A stretch of 64,000 nt of DNA from contig NZ_SHKR01000011.1 of NCBI RefSeq assembly GCF_004217145.1, positions 1,488,001 through 1,552,000 on the forward strand, given 5' to 3'. A program made the translations under genes and the position numbers. Within the stretch, counting starts at the first letter, position 1. The number at the start of each line of letters is the position of its first letter. Below, piece after piece: positions 15,777 through 23,404 of this stretch. The notes beneath the pieces were generated by a model that saw nothing but the letters and a program-made list of their open reading frames with translations, searched no databases and had not been told where the DNA came from. The DNA is from Kribbella rubisoli (GTDB taxonomy: Bacteria; Actinomycetota; Actinomycetes; Propionibacteriales; Kribbellaceae).

Positions 15777-16519
15777 AGCTCCGTGCCGCCACCTTCAACA
15801 TCCGCAACTCCTCCGCACCCGACGGCGACAACGCCTGGCCGGTACGGCGGAAAGCGACCGTGGCGGCGATCGAGCACCTGGACGCGGACGTAGTCGGGCT
15901 GCAGGAAGTGCTGCCCGACCAGCTCGAGTACCTGGCCTGGCGGTTCCCGAAGTACGAGATCGTCGGCGCCGGCCGGGACGACGGAATGAGCGCGGGTGAG
16001 CACTCCGTCGTCCTGGTCCGGCCCGGTGACTGGCGGATCGAGAAGCACGAGACCCGCTGGCTGTCCGACGACCCGGGCACGCCGGGATCGGTCGGCTGGG
16101 ACGCGGACCTGACCCGGATCGCGACCCTGGTCTGGCTGCGGCATCGCAACGGTACGACGGTCGGCGTTGTGAACACGCACTACGACCATGCCGGCGAGGT
16201 CGCGCAACTGCAGTCGTCGCGGCTGATCGCCCGCTGGATCAGCGGTTCGCTGCCGTGGATCGTGATGGGTGACCTCAACGCGACGCCCGACTCTCCCCCG
16301 CTGAAGTCGCTCGTCGAGTCCGGCCTGTCCCTCGCCGTACCGCCGGAAGCCGGCGGCAGCTGGCACAACTTCACCGGCGCATTGGACGACGACCGCATCG
16401 ACCATATCCTCGTCACGTCGACGTGGACGGTGACCGACGCGGCCGTCTCGCACTACCGCCCGGACGGACGCGTACCCAGCGACCACTGGCCCGTGGTCGC
16501 GACGCTAGAGCTTCTGTAG
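15773..16519 (+). CDS. Endonuclease/exonuclease/phosphatase family hydrolase
   Basis: A 248-residue metal-dependent phosphodiesterase fold. Visible: LRAATFNIRN at the start (first metal Asn), VVGLQEVLPDQL (catalytic Glu), VVNTHYDHAGEVAQ, IVMGDLNATPDSPP and the terminal SDHWPVVATLEL (His). The family includes DNases, inositol phosphatases and sphingomyelinase-like enzymes; the substrate is unknown. ATG overlaps the trpS TGA (ATGA), so it is probably co-transcribed with trpS. CAGGAT 7 nt upstream could give a second, leaderless start. It overlaps the LLM oxidoreductase gene by 15 bp at the 3' end. Confidence 0.85.
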   Translation: MKLRAATFNIRNSSAPDGDNAWPVRRKATVAAIEHLDADVVGLQEVLPDQLEYLAWRFPKYEIVGAGRDDGMSAGEHSVVLVRPGDWRIEKHETRWLSDDPGTPGSVGWDADLTRIATLVWLRHRNGTTVGVVNTHYDHAGEVAQLQSSRLIARWISGSLPWIVMGDLNATPDSPPLKSLVESGLSLAVPPEAGGSWHNFTGALDDDRIDHILVTSTWTVTDAAVSHYRPDGRVPSDHWPVVATLELL

Positions 16520-17407
16520 TACTTCCTCGCGCAGGCGCTCAAGCGCGTCGAAGCGCCGGTTGCCGTCGCCGAGGAACGAATCCGGCACGAGCAGCTCGTC
16601 GATCCCGGCCGCCGGGTACTGCGCGACCACGTCGAGCACCTCCTGCGCGGAGCCCATGATCACGTGCGCGCCGTTACCCTCCAGCCGCGCCTTCCGCTCG
16701 ATCGCCTCGGTGTCGCCCGGCTGGATCACCTCGAGGAACGTCTGCGCCGACCGCCGTACCGTCTTCGGATCGCGGCCGATTCGCTCACAGTGCTCGGCGA
16801 AAACCTCACCCTTGTGGGTCGCGAGGTCCGGCCGGCCCCAGTGGTTCCACTCGTCCGCGTACTTCGCAACGATGCCCAGGGCAACCTTCTCGCCGGAGGC
16901 GCCGATCAGGATCGGCAGGTTGGCGGGCTTCGGTTCGCAGGGTGCGTTCTGCAGCTGGTAATAGGTGCCGTCGAACGTCGTCCGCTCCTGCGTCAGCAGG
17001 CCCTTGATCACCTGACACGCTTCTTCGAACCGCTTCAGCCGCGGACCGACCGCCGGCAGCTCGATCCCGTACACCTCGTGCTCGTTGACCTGCCACCCCG
17101 CGCCGATCCCGAGCACGAACCGCCCGTTCGCCATCTGGTCGATCGTCGCGGCCGCGTTCGCGACCACCGCCGGATGCCGGTACGTGTTGCCGAGCACCAT
17201 CGAGCCGACCCGCACCCGCGAGGTGCGCGCGGCGATGCCGGCCAGCAGCGCGAGAGCCTCGTTGACCGGGACGGTCAGGTCGTCGCTGTTCTGCATGAAG
17301 TGATCAGCTATCCACACGCCGTGCCACCCGGTGCGTTCGGCGTACTCCGCTCCTTCGAGTACGTCGTTCCAGGTCCGGGAGGCCGCAGGCCACAAAGAGA
17401 AGTCCAT
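16505..17407 (-). CDS. LLM-class F420-dependent oxidoreductase
   Basis: A 300-residue luciferase-like monooxygenase fold enzyme expected to use reduced F420. Seen: GWHGVWIADHFM, RTSRVRVGSMVLGNTYRHPAVVAN, ATIDQMANGRFVLGIGAGWQVNEHEVYG and the C-terminal AGIDELLVP. The substrate is unknown. It begins 4 nt after the stop of an HxlR regulator gene on the same strand, and a PPOX gene is divergent from that regulator, so the three form an F420/flavin-related locus. GCAGGAT 6 nt upstream of the ATG allows independent initiation. Confidence 0.87.
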   Translation of the reverse strand: MDFSLWPAASRTWNDVLEGAEYAERTGWHGVWIADHFMQNSDDLTVPVNEALALLAGIAARTSRVRVGSMVLGNTYRHPAVVANAAATIDQMANGRFVLGIGAGWQVNEHEVYGIELPAVGPRLKRFEEACQVIKGLLTQERTTFDGTYYQLQNAPCEPKPANLPILIGASGEKVALGIVAKYADEWNHWGRPDLATHKGEVFAEHCERIGRDPKTVRRSAQTFLEVIQPGDTEAIERKARLEGNGAHVIMGSAQEVLDVVAQYPAAGIDELLVPDSFLGDGNRRFDALERLREEVLQKL

Positions 17408-17411
17408 GCGG

Positions 17412-17768
17412 TCATCCTGCCTCTTGGGCCGCGAGGACTGCGTCTCCGTTCTGTTCTGCCCACTCTGTGAGCATCCGGATCGGGCCCATCAGCGTGCGGC
17501 CGAGGGCGGTCAGCTCGTACTCGACGCGGGGCGGGACGCCGCCGTGATCGGTGCGGGTGACCAGGCCGTTCGTCTGCAGACGCCGAAGCGTCTGGGTGAG
17601 CACCTTCTTCGAGATGCCGCCGATGAGATCGATCAACTCCGAGTGGCGTCGGGCGTGATCGTTGAGTCCCCAGAGGACGACGACCGCCCACTTGTCCGCG
17701 ATCACCTCGACCGCTAGGCGGGCAGGGCAATCGGCCAGGAAGATGTCGCCGGGTTCCACTCCGTACAC
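17412..17768 (-). CDS. HxlR-family winged-helix regulator
   Basis: A 118-residue regulator with the HxlR domain: ADCPARLAVEVIADKWAVVVLWGL with conserved Cys14, RHSELIDLIGGISKKVLTQTLRRLQTNGLV as the recognition region, and RVEYELTALGRTL as the wing. Such proteins sense electrophiles or oxidants through the Cys. GTG 17768 has TACCCT at 17776-17781 spaced 7 nt, so the mRNA is probably leaderless. It is transcribed with the LLM oxidoreductase gene and is divergent from the PPOX gene. Confidence 0.9.
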   Translation of the reverse strand: MYGVEPGDIFLADCPARLAVEVIADKWAVVVLWGLNDHARRHSELIDLIGGISKKVLTQTLRRLQTNGLVTRTDHGGVPPRVEYELTALGRTLMGPIRMLTEWAEQNGDAVLAAQEAG

Positions 17769-17775
17769 AGCGCTC

Positions 17776-17811
17776 AGGGTACCCAGAGGTTCCCACGGGG
17801 CTGGCTAGCGT
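17776..17811. promoter_or_regulatory. Shared HxlR/PPOX promoter region with a direct-repeat operator candidate
   Basis: GGTACCC (17778-17784) and GGTTCCC (17788-17794) repeat with a 10-bp period, one DNA turn. The first overlaps TACCCT, the likely -10 of hxlR; TAGCGT (17806-17811) is the likely -10 of the PPOX gene, 7 nt from its ATG. An HxlR dimer here could control both directions. Confidence 0.55.
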
Positions 17812-17818
17812 CGACGTC

Positions 17819-18244
17819 ATGATTCCCGAATCCAGCTACCGGCTCTTCGAGGAGCCGAAGGACGTCACGATCATCACCATCGATCCGGACGGGTCGCCGC
17901 AGGCCTCGCTGGTCTGGGTCGAACGCGACGGCGACGACCTCCTGTTCGGTCTCCAGGCGCCACACCGCAAGACCCGCAACCTGTTCCGCGATCCGCGCGT
18001 GACCCTGCTGATCCAGGACGATCAGGTCAGCGCGCGCGGCATCACGCAGTACCTGGTCCTCCGCGGTACGGCGAAACTCGAGGGGCCTGGGATCCCGGCC
18101 GAGTACAAGGCGCTGATGGATCGTGAGACGCAGCGCTACCTCGGCCTGCCCGAATTTCCTTTCGGCGAAGGGATCTGGGACACCGGCGTGATCGCCCGGA
18201 TCACCGTCGACCGCGTCGCCGGCGAAGGACCCTGGGCCCGCTAG
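17819..18244 (+). CDS. PPOX-class F420/flavin-dependent oxidoreductase
   Basis: A 141-residue split-barrel enzyme (pyridoxamine-5'-phosphate-oxidase-like). Seen: KDVTIITIDPDGSPQASLVWVERDGDDLLFGLQ and the HRKTRNLFRDPRVTLLIQDD segment typical of F420-dependent PPOX families. The substrate is unknown. Divergent from hxlR; with the LLM enzyme it suggests an inducible reductase set under HxlR control. ATG start is leaderless (TAGCGT 7 nt upstream). Confidence 0.85.
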   Translation: MIPESSYRLFEEPKDVTIITIDPDGSPQASLVWVERDGDDLLFGLQAPHRKTRNLFRDPRVTLLIQDDQVSARGITQYLVLRGTAKLEGPGIPAEYKALMDRETQRYLGLPEFPFGEGIWDTGVIARITVDRVAGEGPWAR

Positions 18245-18309
18245 TCACTGCTCCTTCACCCCACCACTATCCAGCCGGGCCCAGGCAATTGGCGACCTGC
18301 TTGAACGCC

Positions 18310-18392
18310 ATGGGTTGACCCCTCAGATGGACGGTTGCGCACTGAGAATCTGGGTCTGCAAGCGGCCAGCTCCGGGGTTGACCCCTGAGACG
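18310..18392. repeat. Composite intergenic repeat element, copy B
   Basis: Contains two cores, GGGTTGACCCCTCAG (18312-18326) and GGGGTTGACCCCTGAGACG (18374-18392). Positions 18323-18392 align with 4661-4731 (copy A): TCAGNTGGNCGGTT, ATCTG, AAGCGGCC, CTC and GGGTTGACCCCTGAGACG are all in the same order and spacing. As with copy A it lies between convergent genes and next to a G-rich simple repeat. Confidence 0.75.
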
Positions 18393-18396
18393 GCGG

Positions 18397-18480
18397 TGAA
18401 CCGGGCTGGGCGGACCGGACCGGACCGGACCGGGCGGGCCGGGCTGGGCGGGCCGGGCTGGGCTGGCCGGCGTAGGGGCG
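18397..18480. repeat. G-rich simple repeat next to copy B
   Basis: GGGCTGGGCGG, GGACC and GGGCGGGCC units in tandem (CGGACCGGACCGGACC then CGGGCTGGGCGGGC), 10 bp before the stop of the PH-domain gene. Same arrangement, composite element then G-rich repeat then 3' end of a leftward gene, as at 4736-4803. Confidence 0.65.
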
Positions 18481-18489
18481 GGGGACTTG

Positions 18490-19056
18490 TCAGATGACGA
18501 TGTGCCAGCGGAGCAGGAAGGCGCCGATCGACAGCACGAGGTACAGCAGGACGAGCGCGGCGCCGATGCCGGGGCGCGGGCGGTGGCGGCGTACGGGCGT
18601 GTCCGCGGCCTGAGCCCGGATCGCCTCCATCACGGCGCCGACCTCGGCCGTGCGGTCCTTGGGGATGCCGTTGATCTCGCTCTCGTCCTGGCCGCGGGTG
18701 AGTACGACGTTGTCGTCGCCGATCTCGATCGAGTCGACGTCCTGCCAGGCCAGGCTGCGGATCAGCATGCTGGTACGGGCCTTCAGTGCGGTCCCGGTCA
18801 GCTCGACCCGGTACAGCACGACGCCGCCGGCGACGCGGACGACCGACGCGCCGATGATCGTCAGCAGGCCGACCGCGAGCATGTCGCGGGCGCCCATCCA
18901 GAGCCACGAGTTCAGCCCCGGCACGACGATGAACGGCAGGATGAACAGCGCCCAGGCCCACCACGGCGCCGGATCCAGTGGCACACGCCACGGGAGTTGG
19001 GGCACGTCAGCCTGCTGCGCCGGCGCGGTGTCGGGCTCGACCGACCGATTACCCAT
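18490..19056 (-). CDS. Membrane protein with PH-like domain
   Basis: A 188-residue protein with two N-terminal membrane helices (WWAWALFILPFIVVPGLNSWL, LAVGLLTIIGASVVRVAGGVV), a central bacterial PH-like domain (LTGTALKARTSMLIRSLAWQDVDSIEIGDDNVVL) and one C-terminal helix (IGAALVLLYLVLSIGAFLL). I prefer ATG 19056 to 19068 because TATGGT is 7 nt upstream of it. Role unknown. Confidence 0.72.
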   Translation of the reverse strand: MGNRSVEPDTAPAQQADVPQLPWRVPLDPAPWWAWALFILPFIVVPGLNSWLWMGARDMLAVGLLTIIGASVVRVAGGVVLYRVELTGTALKARTSMLIRSLAWQDVDSIEIGDDNVVLTRGQDESEINGIPKDRTAEVGAVMEAIRAQAADTPVRRHRPRPGIGAALVLLYLVLSIGAFLLRWHIVI

Positions 19057-19148
19057 GGGCGGGACCATAGCGACTCAACCCTTGAACAAGGAAGGAACTG
19101 CGGCGCACAACCATAACGCCAGCAGTGCGAGAGGTGTTATTCGGCGGC

Positions 19149-19952
19149 CTATTCTGCCGCCAGGTCGCGGGAACGGTTGCGGGCGGCCTCGATCGCCGAG
19201 AGGAACGCGGCGCGGACCTTGTGGTCCTCGAGTTCGCGGACCGCGGCTGCCGTCGTACCGCCCGGGGACGTCACGCGCTCCCGCAGTACCGTCGGGTGCT
19301 CGCCGGTCTCGCGGAGCAGCTTCGCGGAACCGACAACGGTCTGCACGACGAGGTCGGTCGCCGTGCCGCGTGGGAGACCCATGTGGACGCCGGCCTCGAT
19401 CATCGCCTCGACCACGAAGAAGATGTACGCCGGGCCTGAGCCGGAGATCGCGGTCACCGCGTCCTGCTGCTTCTCCGGCACCCGGACGACCCGACCGGTC
19501 GCGGCCAGCAGGCTCTCGGCGAGCTCGAGATGGCTCTCGTCGCAGTGCGCGCCGCGGGAGATGGCGGCCATGCCCTCGTCTACCAGCGCCGGCGTGTTCG
19601 GCATGACGCGGACGACGGCGACGCCCTCGGGCAGGCGGGACTCGACGAACTTGGTAGTGATGCCCGCGGCCAGCGAGACCACGGTCTGGCTCGGCTGGAC
19701 CGCCGGGGCGATCTCGGCCAGCAGGTCAGGCATGTCCTGCGGCTTCACGACCAGGACCAGCGTCTCCGCCTGCTTCGCGGCGTCCAGGTTGGAGACGACA
19801 TCAACGCCGTACCGCTCCCGCAGCTCGGCGGCGCGCTCCTCCCGGCGCTCGGTGATCAGGAGGTCCTCCGGTCGCCGTCCGGCCCGAATCAGCCCGGACA
19901 GCAACGTCTCCCCCATCACACCGGCCCCGAGAACGGCCACCTTTGCACTCAT
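19149..19952 (-). CDS. proC: Pyrroline-5-carboxylate reductase
   Basis: A 267-residue enzyme reducing 1-pyrroline-5-carboxylate to proline with NAD(P)H. N-terminal Rossmann motif VAVLGAGVMGETLLSGLIRAG; VVRVMPNTPALVDEGMAAI; and the C-terminal signature AISGSGPAYIFFVVEAMIEAGVHMGLPR, where proline-site residues lie. ATG 19952 is preferred to GTG 19958 because TAACCT (19959-19964) is exactly 6 nt upstream. Next to proline dehydrogenase on the same strand. In mycobacteria it is Rv0500, adjacent to the HTH and bS22 genes. Confidence 0.95.
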   Translation of the reverse strand: MSAKVAVLGAGVMGETLLSGLIRAGRRPEDLLITERREERAAELRERYGVDVVSNLDAAKQAETLVLVVKPQDMPDLLAEIAPAVQPSQTVVSLAAGITTKFVESRLPEGVAVVRVMPNTPALVDEGMAAISRGAHCDESHLELAESLLAATGRVVRVPEKQQDAVTAISGSGPAYIFFVVEAMIEAGVHMGLPRGTATDLVVQTVVGSAKLLRETGEHPTVLRERVTSPGGTTAAAVRELEDHKVRAAFLSAIEAARNRSRDLAAE

Positions 19953-19980
19953 GGGCACAGGTTACTGCTGAGCGCTCCGG

Positions 19981-20910
19981 CTACTTCTTGCTGATCAAGG
20001 AGCGGGCGAAGAACTGCAGGTTGGCGGGGCGCTCGGCGAGGCGGCGGACCAGGTAGCCGTACCAGTCCTCGCCGTACGGGATGTAGACGCGCATGGTGTG
20101 GCCGAGGCCGGCCAGGCGGAGCTGCTCCTCGGGGCGGATGCCGAAGAGCATCTGGTACTCGTAGCTGCCCGGCTGGCGGTTCGCGCGGTCCGCCAGTGCG
20201 CCGGCGATCGAGATCAGCCGCGGGTCGTGCGACGCGATCATCGGGTAGCCGGTGCCGTTCATGAGGATCTTCATCGCCCGGACGTACGCCTTGTCGACCT
20301 GGCGCTTCTCCTGGAACGCGACCGACTCCGGCTCCTTGTACGCACCCTTGCAGAGGCGGACGCGGGAGCCGGCGTGGGCGAGGTCGCGGCAGTCGGCCTC
20401 GGTACGGCGGAGGTACGCCTGCAGGACCGCTCCGGTCTCGGGGAAGTCCTGGCGCAGCTCGCGCAGGATGCCCAGCGTGGAGTCGGTGGTGGTGTGGTCC
20501 TCCATGTCGAGGGTCACCGTCGTGCCGGCGTTGCGCGCGGCGAGGCAGATGGTCCGGGCGTTCTCCAGCGCGATCTTCTCGCCGTCACCGGGCAGCGCCT
20601 GGCCGACCGCGGACAGCTTGACCGAGACCTCGGCGTTCTTGGTCAGGCCCGCGGCGGCGAGCTTCTTCAGCAGGTCGAGGTACGCGTCGGCGGTGGCCTG
20701 CGCGGCGGCCAGGTCGGTGACGTCCTCGCCGAGGTGGTCGAGGGTGACGTTCAGCCCGTTGCTGACCAGCTTCTCGGTGGCCAGCACGGCCTCCGGAGAA
20801 GTCTCACCGGCCACGAACCGCGCCACGATGCCGCTGGACACCGGGAGCGACGACACCGCTTTCTTGATCTGGGGGCTGCGGGACATGCCCAGCAGGACTC
20901 GCCGAAGCAC
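19981..20910 (-). CDS. Proline dehydrogenase (monofunctional)
   Basis: A 309-residue FAD-dependent TIM-barrel enzyme oxidising proline to 1-pyrroline-5-carboxylate. Seen: VTLDMEDHTTTD, TGAVLQAYLRRTEADC, RVRLCKGAYKEPESVAF and the C-terminal MRVYIPYGEDWYGYLVRRLAERPANL, which hold FAD and substrate residues. GTG 20910 has GAGGAGG 6-8 nt upstream. It precedes proC on the same strand by 28 bp, so synthesis and breakdown of proline are encoded together; the pair would form a futile cycle if not separately regulated. Confidence 0.93.
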   Translation of the reverse strand: MLRRVLLGMSRSPQIKKAVSSLPVSSGIVARFVAGETSPEAVLATEKLVSNGLNVTLDHLGEDVTDLAAAQATADAYLDLLKKLAAAGLTKNAEVSVKLSAVGQALPGDGEKIALENARTICLAARNAGTTVTLDMEDHTTTDSTLGILRELRQDFPETGAVLQAYLRRTEADCRDLAHAGSRVRLCKGAYKEPESVAFQEKRQVDKAYVRAMKILMNGTGYPMIASHDPRLISIAGALADRANRQPGSYEYQMLFGIRPEEQLRLAGLGHTMRVYIPYGEDWYGYLVRRLAERPANLQFFARSLISKK

Positions 20911-21060
20911 TACGTGTTCCTCCTCATCAACCCACCCATCTGCCAGTGGTGTCAGCAGGTTACGCGCCTGAACCTGGCTTTGCGGAATCCTGTGGCCCGG
21001 GCCACACCACTGGGCCTACTGGTTCGATGGTCGCACCCCACCTTGTTAGAAGATGCGCTC

Positions 21061-22095
21061 ATGCCCATCTTCAAGCGTCGCCGTCGCAACGCCGCGGAGG
21101 CCGATCCGATCGGCGCGTTCTGGTCCTGGTGGTCGGGCTCCGGCGCTACGGCCGTCGCCGACGCGATCACCCGCCGGCAGCCGACGGACGTGAACGTGGA
21201 GCTGAACGAGCGGATCGCCCGGATCAACCCCGACCTGGAGTGGGAGCTCGGCCCGGGACTGCACGCGACGCACGTCCTGATTGTCACCGCCGCCGGCAAC
21301 CCCGCCCAGCGCGCGGTCGCCCGCCGCTGGCTCCGCGCCGCTCCGCCGTCGGACCAGACCTGGGAGTACGCCGACCTGCGCCGGCCGGGGCCCGCGGTGA
21401 CGATCCAGTTCGACGGGCTCCCCCCGGTCGCGACGGACGAGTCCGTGGTGTCGATCGAGCCGGACACCGCGTCCGTGCACGTCGGCGTACATCATCCTGT
21501 CTTCGCGTCTCTGTCGGTGGATGCGCAGCGGCGGGTGACGTTCCTGATCCTGGACCTGGTGCTCGGCGAGGAGATGGTGGAGACGTGGGTCGGCGCGATC
21601 GACACGCTGCCCGCGCCGCCGGATGACGCCGTACCGATCGATTCGCTGTTGCCTGCGGTAGCTGGGTTTGCTGCGGAGCACACGCTGGAGGACGGCAGCC
21701 CGGCGTGGAAGATGCTGGAGGGTACGCGCGACGGCCAGCGGGTCATCGCGACCGCGGAGTACCCACTGCGCTCGATCCGGCGGCCGCACCTGGACACGCA
21801 TGTTGCCGTCTCGATCCACTACCCGGTGGTCCGGGAGGACGGGCTGCCCGAGTCGGAGATGCTCGACGAACTACGAGCCTTCGAGGACCACCTGACCGAT
21901 CGCTTGGGCGGCTCCGGCAACCTCCTTGCCCACGAGACGTCTGCCGGCACCCGCATCCTCCACTACTACACCGACGGCACCACCCCCGCCGACGCCCAGC
22001 TCCACGCCGCCACCACCGGCTGGCCCCACGGCAAAGTAACCCTGACCACAGAGCCCGACCCCGCCTGGCACAACGTCGCCCACCTGTCCGGGTAG
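21061..22095 (+). CDS. DUF695-like protein of unknown function
   Basis: A 344-residue soluble protein with a basic start (MPIFKRRRRN) and no clear membrane segment. The central part (HVLIVTAAGNPAQRAVARRW) and the C-terminal PVVREDGLPESEMLDELRAFEDHL followed by TRILHYYTDGT resemble DUF695 proteins. The N-terminal FWSWWSGSGATAVADAI is a family-specific start. No function is known. Standalone gene convergent with DUF2255. Confidence 0.6.
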   Translation: MPIFKRRRRNAAEADPIGAFWSWWSGSGATAVADAITRRQPTDVNVELNERIARINPDLEWELGPGLHATHVLIVTAAGNPAQRAVARRWLRAAPPSDQTWEYADLRRPGPAVTIQFDGLPPVATDESVVSIEPDTASVHVGVHHPVFASLSVDAQRRVTFLILDLVLGEEMVETWVGAIDTLPAPPDDAVPIDSLLPAVAGFAAEHTLEDGSPAWKMLEGTRDGQRVIATAEYPLRSIRRPHLDTHVAVSIHYPVVREDGLPESEMLDELRAFEDHLTDRLGGSGNLLAHETSAGTRILHYYTDGTTPADAQLHAATTGWPHGKVTLTTEPDPAWHNVAHLSG

Positions 22096-22100
22096 CTGTA

Positions 22101-22466
22101 TTACCTGGCTTCCACGCGGAGGGTGGTCGGGCGGGCCGTGGGGTTGACGATTGCGTCCGTGTCTGGGCCGTCGCCGTACTTCTTGTAGTAGGCCGCGTCG
22201 AGTTGGTCGTCGGCTGTGGCGTCGGGGATGTAGGTGACTTCGCGGGTGTTGTCATCCCAGGAGATCGCGCCCTCGTGGTGCCGGATGACGCCCTTGTACC
22301 AGCTGCCTTCGGCGCCGCGCACCGAGCGTACGTAAAGGCTTCCGTCGACGACGACGTGCCACACGATGGTGAGCGTACGCAGCGATCCGTCCTGGCGGCG
22401 CCCGGCGACGCGGATCTCATCGATCCGGTCCAGGGCCTGCAGCTCTTCCGCAGTCCAACTACTCAT
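22101..22466 (-). CDS. DUF2255 family protein
   Basis: A 121-residue protein: SWTAEELQALDRIDEIRVAG, TIVWHVVVDGSLYVRSVRGAEGSWYKG and WDDNTREVTYIPD match the DUF2255 family, small split-barrel-like proteins related to flavin-binding nitroreductase folds. Activity unknown. The ATG is preceded by AGGAG. It follows the aldo/keto reductases on the same strand (27-bp gap), so may be the last gene of that redox cluster. Confidence 0.8.
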   Translation of the reverse strand: MSSWTAEELQALDRIDEIRVAGRRQDGSLRTLTIVWHVVVDGSLYVRSVRGAEGSWYKGVIRHHEGAISWDDNTREVTYIPDATADDQLDAAYYKKYGDGPDTDAIVNPTARPTTLRVEAR

Positions 22467-22493
22467 CGGCTCCTGCTCCTTCGACTAGGAACG

Positions 22494-23372
22494 TCAGGCT
22501 TCGGGAATTGGTCTTCCGAACTGTGCCAGGGTGATGCTTTCGGGTTCCGGTCCGCCGCGCTTGCCGGTGTCGAGCTCGTCGATCGCTGCGAGCTCGTCGG
22601 CGGCGAGTTCGAAGTCGAACACGTCGAGGTTCTGGGCGATCCGCTCGGGCTTGGTCGACTTGGGGATCACGGAGCGCCCCTGCTGCAGACCCCAGCGGAG
22701 CATCACCTGGGCGGGCGACTTCCCGTGCGCTCGGGAAATCTCGCCGATGACGGGATCATCCAGGGCGCTGGTGTGGCCGCTGTCGCGGTAGAAGGTGATG
22801 CCGCCGATCGGCGACCAGGCCTGGTTGAGAATGCCGTGCCGGCTGTCGAGGGCCTGGACCTCGCGCTGCTGGAAGTACGGGTGGATCTCGAGTTGATTGA
22901 CCGCCGGAACCACGGTCGCGGCGTCGAGGAGCGCGCTGAGGTGGTCGACCATGAAGTTGCTGACGCCGATGGCGCGGACCTTGCCGTCGGCCAGGAGGGT
23001 TTCGAGGGCGCGATAGGCGTCGAGCGTCTTGCCGAAGTCGCTCGGCAGCGGCTGGTGCAGGATGAGCAGGTCGAGGTGGTCCACGCCGAGCTTGCCGGCG
23101 CTCTTGCCGAAGGCGTGCAGCGTCTCGTCGTACCCGTAGTCGCTGATCCAGACCTTGGTCTCGATGAACAGCTCGTCGCGGGGCACGCCGGAATCGTGAA
23201 TGGCTTGACCGACCTCGCGTTCGTTGCCGTACGCCGCCGCGGTGTCGACGTGCCGGTAGCCGAGGTCGAGGGCCGCGGCGACGGCGGCCCGTGTCTCCTC
23301 GGGCGGCGTCTGGAAGACGCCGAGGCCGAGGGCAGGCATCTGGACGCCGTTGTTCAGTGTGAGGGTCTGCAT
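22494..23372 (-). CDS. Aldo/keto reductase (AKR5-like)
   Basis: A 292-residue NADPH-dependent TIM-barrel oxidoreductase of the 2,5-diketo-gluconate reductase type. Catalytic tetrad visible: Asp and Tyr in DLGYRHVDTAAAYGNEREVG, Lys in FIETKVWISD, His in LLILHQPL. VSNFMVDHL and IPKSTKPERIAQN are family signatures. ATG 23372 gives the standard start MQTLTLNNGVQMPALGLG. A second AKR gene lies 32 bp upstream. Confidence 0.92.
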   Translation of the reverse strand: MQTLTLNNGVQMPALGLGVFQTPPEETRAAVAAALDLGYRHVDTAAAYGNEREVGQAIHDSGVPRDELFIETKVWISDYGYDETLHAFGKSAGKLGVDHLDLLILHQPLPSDFGKTLDAYRALETLLADGKVRAIGVSNFMVDHLSALLDAATVVPAVNQLEIHPYFQQREVQALDSRHGILNQAWSPIGGITFYRDSGHTSALDDPVIGEISRAHGKSPAQVMLRWGLQQGRSVIPKSTKPERIAQNLDVFDFELAADELAAIDELDTGKRGGPEPESITLAQFGRPIPEA

Positions 23373-23404
23373 GAGGAAGTCCTTGGGCCAGGTGTGGTTC
23401 ACGG

